Positions 31,703-42,184 of a DNA stretch of 64,000 nt are shown here, piece after piece. Below the pieces are notes generated by a model, which worked only from the letters and a program-made list of their open reading frames with translations, was not told the origin of the DNA and did not search any database. Within the stretch, counting starts at the first letter, position 1, and every line of letters starts with the position of its first letter. The DNA comes from Linnemannia elongata (lineage: Eukaryota; Mortierellomycota; Mortierellomycetes; Mortierellales; Mortierellaceae). The stretch covers positions 2,006,501 through 2,070,500 of the forward strand of contig JAXBDG010000011.1 in NCBI GenBank assembly GCA_036320915.1, in the 5' to 3' direction. The position numbers and the translations under genes are program-made.

Positions 31703-34504
31703 ATGAGAATCACAGCATCCTCTCTGATCCTCTCCCTCGTGGTCAGTGTGGCCATCCTCCAATCCTCAACACACTCCCTCCCCGTCCCCGCCTCACACCC
31801 CTCAATTTCACGCGACGATATCCTCGCAGGAATCATCTCCATCGAACCGCCACCTCCACCACGCGGCGGCGACCCCGACTACAAACCCCCCGCCAACGCC
31901 GGCAGCGGTGGTGCTACCAAACCCCCAGCCACTGGCGGAAACAACGGTGGCTCTGGCGGTGCGACTAAACCTCCATTGAACCCGCCCGGCATACCTATCA
32001 CGACTCCAGGCAAACCGGGCGGTGGTACTGATGGCGATCCTGATAAGCGCCCTCCTCCAACAACTAAACCTCCAGGCACAGTCCACCCTCCCAGTGATGG
32101 CGCCGGCAAACCTCGCCCTCCTACTACTCCCGGAAACCCTAGCTCGGGCACCGCAAAACCCAATCCTATCCTGACCCCTGGAAACGGTAACGGCAATGGT
32201 AGTGGCACCATCGAGCTTCCAGGAACCCCTAGCCCTCCAGGGGGTGATCCTGACAAACGTCCTCCTCCTACCACCAAGCCTCCTACTCCCGGAACAGGCA
32301 GCAGTGGCGGCGGCAGCGGCGGAAGACCTGGTATTACTCCTGGTGGTCCTGGCGAACAAGGTGAAAAAGGCCCCGGTAATGCTGGAAACGCTGGCAACGG
32401 TGGTGGCAACAGTAATGGCACTGGGAAAGGCACTGGGGACGGTGGGTTGACCCCTGGTGATGGAGGTATCCCCGACAAGCCCAATCCTACTCCCAAGGGT
32501 CCCGGAGAACAAGGTGGCGGCCCTGGTAACGCCGGCAACGCTGGCAATGGTAGTGGTACCGGCGGTGGCTCCGACACTGGCGATAAAGACCCAGGCAACG
32601 CTGGAAATGCTGGCAATGGCGGTGGTGGCAGTGGCGGTGGGACTGGTGGTGCAGAGCATGGTGGTGGTGGCTCTGACACTGGTGATAAAGACCCAGGAAA
32701 CGCTGGCAACGCTGGCAATGGCGGTGGATCCGGTGAACTCGGCCCTGGTGGTAAGCCCAAAGGTCCCGGTGACACTGGCAATGCAGGCAATGGTGGCGGT
32801 GGAGCTGGTGGTGCAGAGCATGGCGGTGGCGGCTCTGACACTGGTGATAAAGACCCAGGCAACGCTGGCAATGCAGGCAATGGTGGCGGTGGTGGCAGTG
32901 GCGGTGGAACTGGTGGTGCAGAGCATGGTGGTGGTGGCTCCGACAATGGTGATAAAGACCCAGGCAACGCTGGCAATGCTGGCAATGGCGGTGGCTCTGG
33001 TGAGCTTGGTCCTGATGGTAAGCCCAAAGGTCCCGGTGACACTGGCAATGCAGGCAATGGTGGCGGTGGAACTGGTGGTGCAGAGCATGGCGGTGGTGGC
33101 TCTGACACTGGTGATAAAGACCCAGGAAACGCTGGCAATGCAGGCAATGGTGGTGGATCCGGTGAACTCGGCCCTGGTGGTAAGCCCAAAGGTCCCGGTG
33201 ACACTGGCAATGCAGGCAATGGTGGCGGTGGAGCTGGTGGTGCAGAGCATGGCGGTGGCGGCTCTGACACTGGTGATAAAGACCCAGGAAACGCTGGAAA
33301 TGCTGGCAATGGTGGTGGATCCGGTGAACTCGGACCTGATGGTAAGCCCAAAGGTCCCGGTGACACTGGCAATGCAGGCAATGGTGGCGGTGGAGCTGGT
33401 GGTGCAGAGCATGGCGGTGGCGGCTCTGACACTGGTGATAAAGACCCAGGAAACGCTGGAAATGCTGGCAATGGTGGTGGATCCGGTGAACTCGGACCTG
33501 ATGGTAAGCCCAAAGGTCCCGGTGACACTGGCAATGCAGGCAATGGTGGCGGTGGAGCTGGTGGTGCAGAGCATGGCGGTGGCGGCTCTGACACTGGTGA
33601 TAAAGACCCAGGAAACGCTGGCAATGCAGGCAATGGTGGTGGTTCCGGTGAACTCGGACCTGATGGTAAGCCCAAAGGTCCCGGTGACACTGGCAATGCA
33701 GGCAATGGTGGCGGTGGAACTGGTGGTGCAGAGCATGGCGGTGGTGGCTCTGACACTGGTGATAAAGACCCAGGAAACGCTGGCAATGCAGGCAATGGTG
33801 GTGGATCCGGTGAACTCGGCCCTGGTGGTAAGCCCAAAGGTCCCGGTGACGCTGATAACGCAGGCAATGATGACGGTACTGGCCAGACTGGAGATGGTGG
33901 TGGCAGTGGCTCTGATGACGGTGATAACGGCGATGACAATGGCCATGACCAGAACGGCGGTAACGCTGGCAATGCAGGCAATGGTGGTGGTTCCGGTGAA
34001 CTCGGACCTGATGGTAAGCCCAAAGGTCCCGGTGACGCTGGCAATGCAGGCAATGGTGGCGGCAGTGGCGGTGGAACTGGTGGTGCAGAGAGCGGCGGTG
34101 GTGACTCTGATACTGGTGAAAAGGATCCAGGCAATACTGGCAATGCTGGTAGCGGTAATGGCAGTGGCTCTGGCGACGGCGATTCTGACGACAAGGGTGA
34201 TGATCATGGAAGCGGCGAAGATGGTGGTGATTCTGGAGATGCAGACTCCAGTGATAAGGGTGGTAGCGACGACGACGGTAATGGTGTCGGCGATTCTGAT
34301 GATGCCAGTTCCGGTGACCAGGGTGGCAGCGATGACGACTCTGGTGATGTCGACGATCAAGATACCGCTTCGCACGTCAGTCTCTCTTCCACTCCTCCAG
34401 CCAACTCTAACAACGATGATGCCAGCCATGGTGGTGGGAACGACGATGAGGGTGAGGATGGGGAGACAGACGTTATCTCTGGCGCCGAGTACATCCACTA
34501 CTAA
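31703..34504 (+). CDS. Large secreted Gly-rich, collagen-like repeat protein
   Basis: 933 residues from the ATG at 31703. The frame is open further upstream, but this ATG begins a clear signal peptide, MRITASSLILSLVVSVAI, followed by LQSSTHSLPVP. Next comes a Pro/Gly region with KPPPTTKPPG-like segments (about residues 50-215). A long array of GNAGNAGNGGGSGELGP-type repeats follows (DNA 32577-34130): 54 residues (162 bp) per full unit, eight GELGP cores, each with AEHGGGGSDTGDKDP spacers. The last 120 residues are acidic (DDSGDVDDQDTASHVSLSS) and end SGAEYIHY. Such proteins are usually cell-wall or extracellular matrix components; the function is not known. The signal peptide matches that of the His-Lys-Pro protein at 40828. 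A frameshifted relative lies at 22206-23436. Confidence 0.82.
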   Translation: MRITASSLILSLVVSVAILQSSTHSLPVPASHPSISRDDILAGIISIEPPPPPRGGDPDYKPPANAGSGGATKPPATGGNNGGSGGATKPPLNPPGIPITTPGKPGGGTDGDPDKRPPPTTKPPGTVHPPSDGAGKPRPPTTPGNPSSGTAKPNPILTPGNGNGNGSGTIELPGTPSPPGGDPDKRPPPTTKPPTPGTGSSGGGSGGRPGITPGGPGEQGEKGPGNAGNAGNGGGNSNGTGKGTGDGGLTPGDGGIPDKPNPTPKGPGEQGGGPGNAGNAGNGSGTGGGSDTGDKDPGNAGNAGNGGGGSGGGTGGAEHGGGGSDTGDKDPGNAGNAGNGGGSGELGPGGKPKGPGDTGNAGNGGGGAGGAEHGGGGSDTGDKDPGNAGNAGNGGGGGSGGGTGGAEHGGGGSDNGDKDPGNAGNAGNGGGSGELGPDGKPKGPGDTGNAGNGGGGTGGAEHGGGGSDTGDKDPGNAGNAGNGGGSGELGPGGKPKGPGDTGNAGNGGGGAGGAEHGGGGSDTGDKDPGNAGNAGNGGGSGELGPDGKPKGPGDTGNAGNGGGGAGGAEHGGGGSDTGDKDPGNAGNAGNGGGSGELGPDGKPKGPGDTGNAGNGGGGAGGAEHGGGGSDTGDKDPGNAGNAGNGGGSGELGPDGKPKGPGDTGNAGNGGGGTGGAEHGGGGSDTGDKDPGNAGNAGNGGGSGELGPGGKPKGPGDADNAGNDDGTGQTGDGGGSGSDDGDNGDDNGHDQNGGNAGNAGNGGGSGELGPDGKPKGPGDAGNAGNGGGSGGGTGGAESGGGDSDTGEKDPGNTGNAGSGNGSGSGDGDSDDKGDDHGSGEDGGDSGDADSSDKGGSDDDGNGVGDSDDASSGDQGGSDDDSGDVDDQDTASHVSLSSTPPANSNNDDASHGGGNDDEGEDGETDVISGAEYIHY
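32577..34130 (+). repeat. 162-bp in-frame tandem repeat array
   Basis: The unit boundary GATAAAGACCCAGG recurs at 33113 and 33275, exactly 162 bp apart. Central copies are almost identical at the DNA level, while outer copies vary, as expected from unequal exchange in the middle of the array. Two units carry a longer GSGGGTGGAEH insertion. Confidence 0.9.
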
Positions 34505-34839
34505 GCCCTACAGCAGCACAACAACTCTAACAGGAACACCACAACAAAAACGAGTAATGTACCACAATCATATAGCCAGTCGAAAACCTTTCTTTTTCTT
34601 GCCACTAAAAAGCACACGAAATTCAATAATAAGCAACAATACCAAAGAGTCTTGCTTCACTCTTCTATACTTGATCGTTTCTCGTGGAGATGACTTGAAC
34701 ATAGTGAATGAAAGAATGAATGAATAAGTGGTATCAAATGCAAAATGTGCTCAGAGGGTCAGGACAAAAAAAAGGGAGCAAATCAACAAGCAAAAAACAA
34801 TTTATTTTTACTCCAGCATGCTCACCTGTTCAAAGTACA

Positions 34840-35644
34840 AGTTCATCATCTTCTCAAGCGACTTCATGTTTTCCCAGGCTAACGACAGCTCCCCAACCTC
34901 GATTCTGTCGTCAAAAACGCGTTTTCTTGTTCTTGTTCAGCTTCGTTCGTCACCCTCGTTGCCATCACTGAGATGGGCGATACCTTAGGAAATGACAAAC
35001 GCGTACCTATACTCTCTGAATCGACGGGCGGACCTTGAGAGCTCGCCAGTTGGTCATCAACATATCCTGGTCGTCTAGTACTTACACGTCTTTTACAAAT
35101 GGTAGAATAAATACAAGGCTCGTCTTTTGTTCCGTTAAACAAAATATCCCTGACAAAATTTGCAACGCACGAGCCAGTGATGGAAGAACATGTTGTGTTC
35201 GCCTCCTCTAGTTCGACATGGCTTGAGAACCATGTGCAATATCCTCGTCAAGTACTCGTCTATTGACTTCATATACTGTCCAGCTGGAATGCACGCGACT
35301 CACCAACCCAGTTTGCAGTTCACAGAGGGTACTTCATTATACTGCATTCGAGAACTCAAGGAAGGCCCGAAAGGAGACACTGTATCATATCGTTTGTGAC
35401 AACGAGAATATATTCAATGTCGAAGCCTTCAGACTTGAAGGACTTGTCGGGTGCTTGCAACTGGTGTAAGCCTAGTTCGGGTGCCATCTTGTGGGCATAG
35501 TCTCCATCTGATAATCTAAGGGAAAAGGTCGTCCACAGACCATTGTGTACTTTTGTGAGAAAAAATTGGGTTGTTGGTTGATATTCCATATGGCTAATTG
35601 TACCTGAGAAAGAAGGAAGAAAGAAGGGGGTTCATTTGGTGTGT

Positions 35645-35679
<35 letters not shown>

Positions 35680-38600
35680 GATGAAGTTATTTGCACAGGG
35701 CTGTGAAACATTATTTGCACACCCTGTCGGAATAAGAAAGATTTTTTTTTTCACAGGGTGGGTCGTCTTTGCCAATGCAGGGACTGTGTGAATAAGAGAC
35801 TTTTTTTGCCTTAACAGGGCTGTGAATCTGCTTTTAAACAGCGGATTTTTTTTTTTTTTTGATCAAGGGTCGTCGCTGCAATTCTCCAAGGCATCGATAG
35901 AAAAACTTTAAATTCTGTTGTCTCCCTTTCATTGCCCATTACCTTTCTCGACTTGCAATCTTGCACCTGCTTGAATCTTAGCATTCCTGCTACAGTTCTT
36001 TCTTCATCCATTTACTCCGCTTTCCCCCCTTGCGGTCATGAACCATGCCACCAACTCCTTCCTCCCCTCGATCGCGACCTGGGCCGCGAAACCTTCTCCC
36101 ACTACTGTCGCCGCACGAGACCCCCTCAATCATTGTCGAAGCTCCTGCCCCAATCGCATGACCTGTAAGAAAAACCACACCGTCCATTTTCTGTTGTCGT
36201 GGCTGGCCCAGAAATGAGTTGACGCATGTAAATTCGATTAGCAAGCCTACTAATGACCATTACACCTGTTACAATTGCTCTATTTAAGTCGCCATCACCT
36301 CGGGTATGGTATTGGAGAGAAAGGACTCTGGAGTTTCTCTTCATGAAAATGGAGCTAAAGGTAAATTGGTGGAAGTGGGGGGGGAAGTGATGACTCTACC
36401 ACAGGACATTCTCCAACCAGAAAAGGTGGCTAACGTTTGTTGTTTATTATTTTCGTGCCATTTTTACACAACTTCAGGGACTGAAGTCTACAGTGCAGAT
36501 ACACAACTCTGCAGTTGTAACCACTGCTGGCTCTAGGGGGTTTGAAGGCGTGCTGCTGGGAAGTGTCGATGTAGCTGCTCACGAGAGCCAAAGGGATGGT
36601 ATGCGGAGTGCCTTCTATGCCAAGGACCGTTGCATTAATGTGTCATGAATACATACGTTTTAGTTTCCTGATTCTTTTGGGCATTATTTGTCATTTGTTA
36701 GAAATCCCACTTCTAAAGCGCCGGTCCAAGGACGATGAAAGAATCGTCAAAGGCTATAAGTCTCGGAGGGTGGACAAAGGTATGCTGCAAGCTCAAGCTG
36801 TCCGACAGCGACGTTCAGATCGATTCAAAGATCTCGATGCCAGTTGGTTTTAGATGCTGGAGGCTTCAGCTCGAGCTGTCGAGAGAGTATTGTATGAGGC
36901 AAGTCTCAAAGAGGAAGCATCAATAGGGTATGTGTTTGTATAAAGGAGTGTTTAATCCATGTTTGGTGCAAGGGGTTCTGCTATGGACATTAACGCGATG
37001 TTGTTGTCTTATCTTTTCATTCCACGTCAGTAGCGTTAGGTCATACACGATTGACGTTCCTTGTGAGACACCAAGGGCGCTCGTCTACCGTTGTCTTGCT
37101 TTGAAGGCGGTCATTGTATGCTTAATACGTTTTTTTTAGGGGACCGTTGTTTTCTATATTGTTTTACAGCGGTGAAGAGTGATATTGAAGGTGGCTAATT
37201 TTGCCTCAATTTTTTGTTACCAATAAGCACTTGCTGTACAACAAAAAGCCATCGCCCTTTGGAGTACAGGATCTTTCGAAGGCGTGGTGGGCTCGAAAAG
37301 CATGGCCAGCAAGGCTCGACTTGCTTGACGATGGTTAGGACATTTTCATGGTGAGTGAAACTGTTGATGGAGCTTGATGGAGACTGATATAAATTCGTAA
37401 AAGCAGCTGATCTGACTACATTTTTTGTCCGCCGTCGTATCAATAGGCAATGAACTTTATCTATCTTCTCCGAACGCCCGATACCACATGTGGGATCTTC
37501 CAGAGACTGGGGGCTGATATCTTCAAATAAATCGCAAGACGATCAATCCTTTTGGGGTAGGTTATTTCCAAGGGCAATATCGTTACCATGGCCAGGCCAG
37601 GATCGCAATCCAGTTCTCGCAACTCTCATATTCTCAGACTTCCGACTTTTGTGCTCGACGAGGCCATTCAGGAACACCATCTGAAGCGGCTATATCTGGA
37701 GTTTGTAAAGACACCTGAACTCTGAATGATGGATCCATGGTTTCCACCTATGAAAGTAAAGGTCAAAATGAATAACGAGAAGGAAAAAGTTGTGCATTAG
37801 TTTTGCCTTGACTACCCATATTTGTAGTGTTCTGTCGAGGTAACACAGGTATGTGTTTGTAATGTAAAAAAAGGTAGCTGCCTTCTGGAAGCACCTAACC
37901 GTAACACACCGCAAGTCTCGAACGAGCATGGGGTTATTCAGGCGCCTTAGTGCGCAATTTTGAGCACCTATATCTTAACTGTGCGTTCATCCACTTCACA
38001 TTGATAGGTTCTATCCGTTTTATCCCTCCTCTCAGACTTGCATCGAGCGATCGTATTTTTTTTTTTATTTTATAAAATACCTACTACTGGTACAGTTGTT
38101 GAAGGCGTTTCGGCAGCTGACTCAAAAGTTCGCGTTGAGGATGTGCATAGAGAAGGCGATGTGTTTGTTCCAGTACATGTACGGAAATGGAAGAAAAAGT
38201 CCTTGACAAGGTCAGGTTCTTCAAGCAAGATGGGCAAATATAGATGAGAGTGGTCTATAACCGCTCAGGAATATAAAATGCAACAGTTGGAACCAACAGA
38301 CGAACAAGTTTTCAATCGCTCGATAACCATACTGGGCACTCATCTACCTGCTCAACGACCGTTGATAGGGTCAACGGGGTAGACGAACGATTTTGTTCCA
38401 AAACATGTGATGGAAGAATGGGCTCCACATTCCTGAATCTTCCTGAAGGGCAATCCTTCTGCTCGGCGTCTCTTGTTGAAGGCGAAATGTTTGGTTCAAG
38501 CGACGTACTTCCTGATGATATCGTATTGAGTTTAGGCACAAAAAAGAAAGAAAGGTCAGTTGTTAGAAAGGCGATCGTGCATAGACGTGCCAAAATGAAG

Positions 38601-39200
38601 GATCAAAAAACTACCTGTCGCACACTTACAAGCTCGTCGTTCAGCATAGAAACCAACTGCTCTTGGAACAACCAGATGCTCTTCTGAACTCAGCGTGGCG
38701 CCCTTTACAACAACATATGCCCTGTTCTTTGCAAGAGTTATGTCCTCTTCTCCATGTTGTCCGGTATAGTACGTAAACAAGTCTACGCGAAAAAGTGGAT
38801 CTCATTCGAGAGACCACCGCTCGAGCAAACGTTTTGAGATCGCTTAAAGAGTCCCTATCCTGCGACATTTCGTCTCAATATTCTTTATATGGCTGTCGCA
38901 CGCGATTGTTTGTTCACGCTGAAGAGCAAGTTCAAAAGGCAAAAGGATCCAACATTCACACTATATTGTTAAGCGCCGACAAAAGCATGTTATACACATC
39001 AATTGATGATTGATGATCCTGTCATGGGAGGAGGTGTCCCCTATCACACTGTTGCATAGCATGGTTGATATGTGAACATACCACAGAGAGCATTTCGAAG
39101 GCGACAGCGGTCGTATGTCTGAGTAGCCCATTTCTTGTTGCGCTTACGAGCCGCAGACAGGTCCGCGACCTTTGTCATAGCTTAGTGATAAGTTTGAGGA
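34840..39200. other. Region of gene remnants, none intact
   Basis: Scattered coding-like pieces with splice-like borders but no complete gene. Examples: minus VQLAIWNINQQPNFFSQKYT near 35600-35520; plus STVQIHNSAVVTTAGSRGFE then GVLLGSVDVAAHESQRDGMR near 36480-36620, preceded by an ACTTCAG acceptor; plus VSSVRSYTIDVPCETPRALV near 37025-37090; plus SHILRLPTFVLDEAIQEHHL then KRLYLEFVKTPEL near 37625-37725; plus GSTFLNLPEGQSFCSASLVE near 38420-38480. Frames change and stops intervene between them. They may be one or more large multi-exon genes in decay. I cannot name the family. Confidence 0.4.
35646..35678. repeat. Poly(T) run, 33 bases
   Basis: Uninterrupted run of T within the remnant region, with three further T9-T14 runs in the next 220 bp (near 35740, 35800 and 35850). 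Confidence 0.9.
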
Positions 39201-40660
39201 GGGGACAGGCAGAAGATAGTAAAGATATACATGTATATAGTTAGTTAATGAACAATGAACGCGGTAAGAATGAAAAAAGGAAGAGTTACCTCAGGCAATC
39301 TGAGGGTGAAATTCTTTGTCTTGTTCTTGAATGTAGCCATCCATCTCTATGGGCTGCTGCTATGTACGCGCAATTTCAGGTTCTCAAAATACCAAGTCAA
39401 ATAGCATGCTTCTTTTCTCTCTCTCTTCCATCCTGACAAACAAAAAGAAGAACATAGGCTTTGGAGTGCCGTATTGTTGATAGCCATCGACCAAGTTATT
39501 TTTAACTTGCAATAAAACAAAGTAGAAACGTTGTCATGTCCCTGCATCAATTAGTGACTTTTGATCCTGAACGGCTGGGCTGTCCTTGGTCTATTTTTCT
39601 CTTCGTTTCCTCCTCGTACGCGTTCATCTATTGTATCTCCCCTTTTGTCGCCTCATAAACGGGTACCTTTTTTTAATTTTTTCGCGCGGATCAAACTTTG
39701 ACCTTTTTCCTTTCTTTTTATTGCATTTGCATCCCGGCGCAAATTTGAGGTCGAAGGAGCCCCCGTAGGCGCAGTACACTTTCTTATATTCAGGGGCATG
39801 GCTGTCAGCTTGCATTTGTGCCATTAGACTTCACAAGTGTACCTATTCCAATGCTGTACCTATTTGGAATGCCACAGGTACGTCTCTGTATACTTTTTTG
39901 CATAACCTTTGATAAGAGTGAGCAAAACAAGAGACATGCATGGCCATTCATGTTCAGTCAACCAATTGACATTCGTTGTTGTTGTCAAAAAACAACACGT
40001 TGACCCTTTTCTGTCTCACAAGAATAAATCAAACCATCTTGTCCTTTCCTTTTTATTCACAGAAGGCTATGGTCTTGGCGTAGAGGAACAACAATAGGAA
40101 AGTGGCCACAAGAACAAGGGGTGTTGAGTGGATAGAAGCAAGGAGATTGCAATTATTGAGAGAAAAAAAAAAAAAAAGATGAGAGGTGGGCGTAAACAAA
40201 GAATCCATTTGTTCAGCCGGCGTGTATGCTGTTCATTTGCGTTTTTTTTTGTAAAAAAAAAAGGTATAACGAACAACGCCTCACATCTGAGCCCGATGTG
40301 TAGTGAAAATGTACATGTCCAGTTGACCATAAATGCCTATTTGAGCCTCTCCACCAATGCCAATGCAAGGCACTTATTGCCCATTTCTGTCGGAGTACAT
40401 GTCATATTCAATGGAGAGGAGAAGGCATGAATTTGGCACTGGCAAGTTCTCTCACTCTTGGCCTCTTGTCGGGCACACCATCGATTGCTATTTTACTGTT
40501 TGGAACAGCCCACACAACCAATTTAGATGAGGCGGGTATCATCCATCCCATCCAAAGGTATAGATCTAGGTCCTATTTCCTTTCACCCATTTTCCCACCG
40601 CCACGCCCATCCTGGACCCTTCTTCTTCTTTATCCATAGTCAGACTACTTTCAGCCAGAC
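39201..40660. other. Gene-free region
   Basis: No supportable gene seen. The right end leads into the promoter of the His-Lys-Pro protein gene. Confidence 0.45.
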
Positions 40661-40664
40661 GAGA

Positions 40665-40672
40665 TATAAAAG
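40665..40672 (+). promoter_or_regulatory. TATA box of the His-Lys-Pro protein gene
   Basis: TATAAAAG, 163 bp before the ATG at 40828, followed by a CT-rich leader. Same spacing class as the boxes at 15536 and 46864. Confidence 0.6.
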
Positions 40673-40827
40673 GGTATCCTCAGTTGTGTTTTTTCCTTGT
40701 TCCTTACTCGATCCTTCTCACTCCAGTCCCTTGTCTGTCATATCCTTCCCACTCACTCTCTCAACTCCTTTAACCCCTGAACACCTAGCAACAACAAACA
40801 CCCTACCTTAATCACAACACACCAAAC

Positions 40828-41541
40828 ATGAAGTTCTCATCCTCGTCCATCGTCCTGTCTCTTCTGGTCAGCTTGACCCTCCTCCAATCCACCCTTTCCC
40901 TCCCCGTCCCTGAGCCATCCGCCTTCTCCTCTCTTGAGGTCCGCGCCGCCGAGCCCGTCGACGCCCTCGCTGGTGCTGCCCCTACCCCTGGCCAACCCAA
41001 GCCAAAGGACCCCAAGCCCCACGGCAAGCCCCCACACAAGCCTGGAAAGCCCCACAAGCCCGTCCCTCACAAGCCTAACAAGCCTGGCAAGCCCCATAAG
41101 CCTAACAAGCCTGGAAAGGAGCCTCACAAGCCCTTGAAGCCTCGCGCTCTTGAGGATGATGTCGAGGAGGAGTACTTGGCCGCTGCCCCCGCTCCTGCGC
41201 ACCCCAAGCCCCACGACAAGCCCCCACACAAGCCCGGAAAGCCCCACAAGCCCGTCCCTCACAAGCCTAACAAGCCTGGCAAGCCCCATAAGCCTAACAA
41301 GCCTGGAAAGGAGCCTCACAAGCCCTTGAAGCCTCGCGCTCTTGAGGATGATGTCGAGGAGGAGTACTTGGCCGCTGCTCCTGCTCCTGGACACCCCAAG
41401 CCCACCAAGCCCCATAAGCCTGGAAAGCCTGCCCCCCACAAGCCTGGTAAGCCCGGTCCTCATAAGCCTAACAAGCCTGGCAAGCCCCATAAGCCTGGCA
41501 AGCCTGCCCCCCACAAGCCTGAGCCCAAGCCCAAGCACTAA
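40828..41541 (+). CDS. Secreted His-Lys-Pro-rich repeat protein
   Basis: 237 residues. Signal peptide MKFSSSSIVLSLLVSLTLL, then QSTLSLPVPEPS, matching the signal region of the 31703 protein (same SLPVP after cleavage). The remainder is made of HKP/NKP/GKP units, for example KPHKPVPHKPNKPGKPHKPN. Two nearly identical 64-residue blocks (192 bp apart in DNA) each end KPRALEDDVEEEYLAAAPAP, an acidic spacer in an otherwise very basic protein. The third block lacks the spacer. The Lys-Pro-Arg before each spacer could be a processing site (inference). High His and Lys content suggests metal or polyanion binding, or wall cross-linking, but no family is recognised. Confidence 0.82.
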   Translation: MKFSSSSIVLSLLVSLTLLQSTLSLPVPEPSAFSSLEVRAAEPVDALAGAAPTPGQPKPKDPKPHGKPPHKPGKPHKPVPHKPNKPGKPHKPNKPGKEPHKPLKPRALEDDVEEEYLAAAPAPAHPKPHDKPPHKPGKPHKPVPHKPNKPGKPHKPNKPGKEPHKPLKPRALEDDVEEEYLAAAPAPGHPKPTKPHKPGKPAPHKPGKPGPHKPNKPGKPHKPGKPAPHKPEPKPKH

Positions 41542-42057
41542 GGAATGGATGCGTACAGGGTACACGCTGGCTTCAATAGTCGTCTCCACCTGAACCTCCT
41601 CCTCTTTATGAATACCAATCCCTATCTTTTAGTTAATGAAGAATAATAAAAACAAGAGAATAGACACAAAGCAAGCAATTGAGGATGATATATGGGACTG
41701 TATGCAGAGTGAGGATTGGGGGAAGGGACATGGTATGAGGGATTTGTGCTTGCTTTTCTTCTTTGTTCTTGTACAGAATGAATGTAACACACAAGTGTCT
41801 TGAAGTATGGCGTAGTCGCGAGCCAATTGACCTATGACTGGTTCAGTCGCGGGTGTAAGCAAAGTAGGTAACCCACCAAGTTGCCAAGCAAGTGGCCTGC
41901 GTTTAAGTTTTCCCTGTTGTTCTTGTTCCTTGTTCTTTGCTCTTGCTCTTACCTTCACACTTCCCCGCACCCACCTCCTCCCTTCTTCACCAATTCAACT
42001 CCACCGACCCTCCGCTTCTTCTTATTCACCTGCACCCCACCTACACACTGTCCTTCT

Positions 42058-42081
42058 CCCCCCCCCCCCCCCCCCCCCCCC
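42058..42081. repeat. Poly(C) run, 24 bases, then T9
   Basis: C24 followed by nine T, in the leader about 100 bp before the ATG at 42185. Long C runs are rare and mutable. Confidence 0.85.
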
Positions 42082-42184
42082 TTTTTTTTTGTTGACCCAC
42101 CCTACAGAAACGACAACGACGCGATCAGCAAAGCGACAACGCAAACAAATAAAAACAAGGAGTGAGAGATAGAAAAGCGATCCC

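Noticed and set aside
31808..34727. Three other very long open frames overlapping the secreted repeat gene (two antisense, one in another sense frame)
   Set aside because: The GC-rich 162-bp unit, a multiple of three, keeps all frames open. Only the frame with a signal peptide and Gly/Asp bias is plausible.
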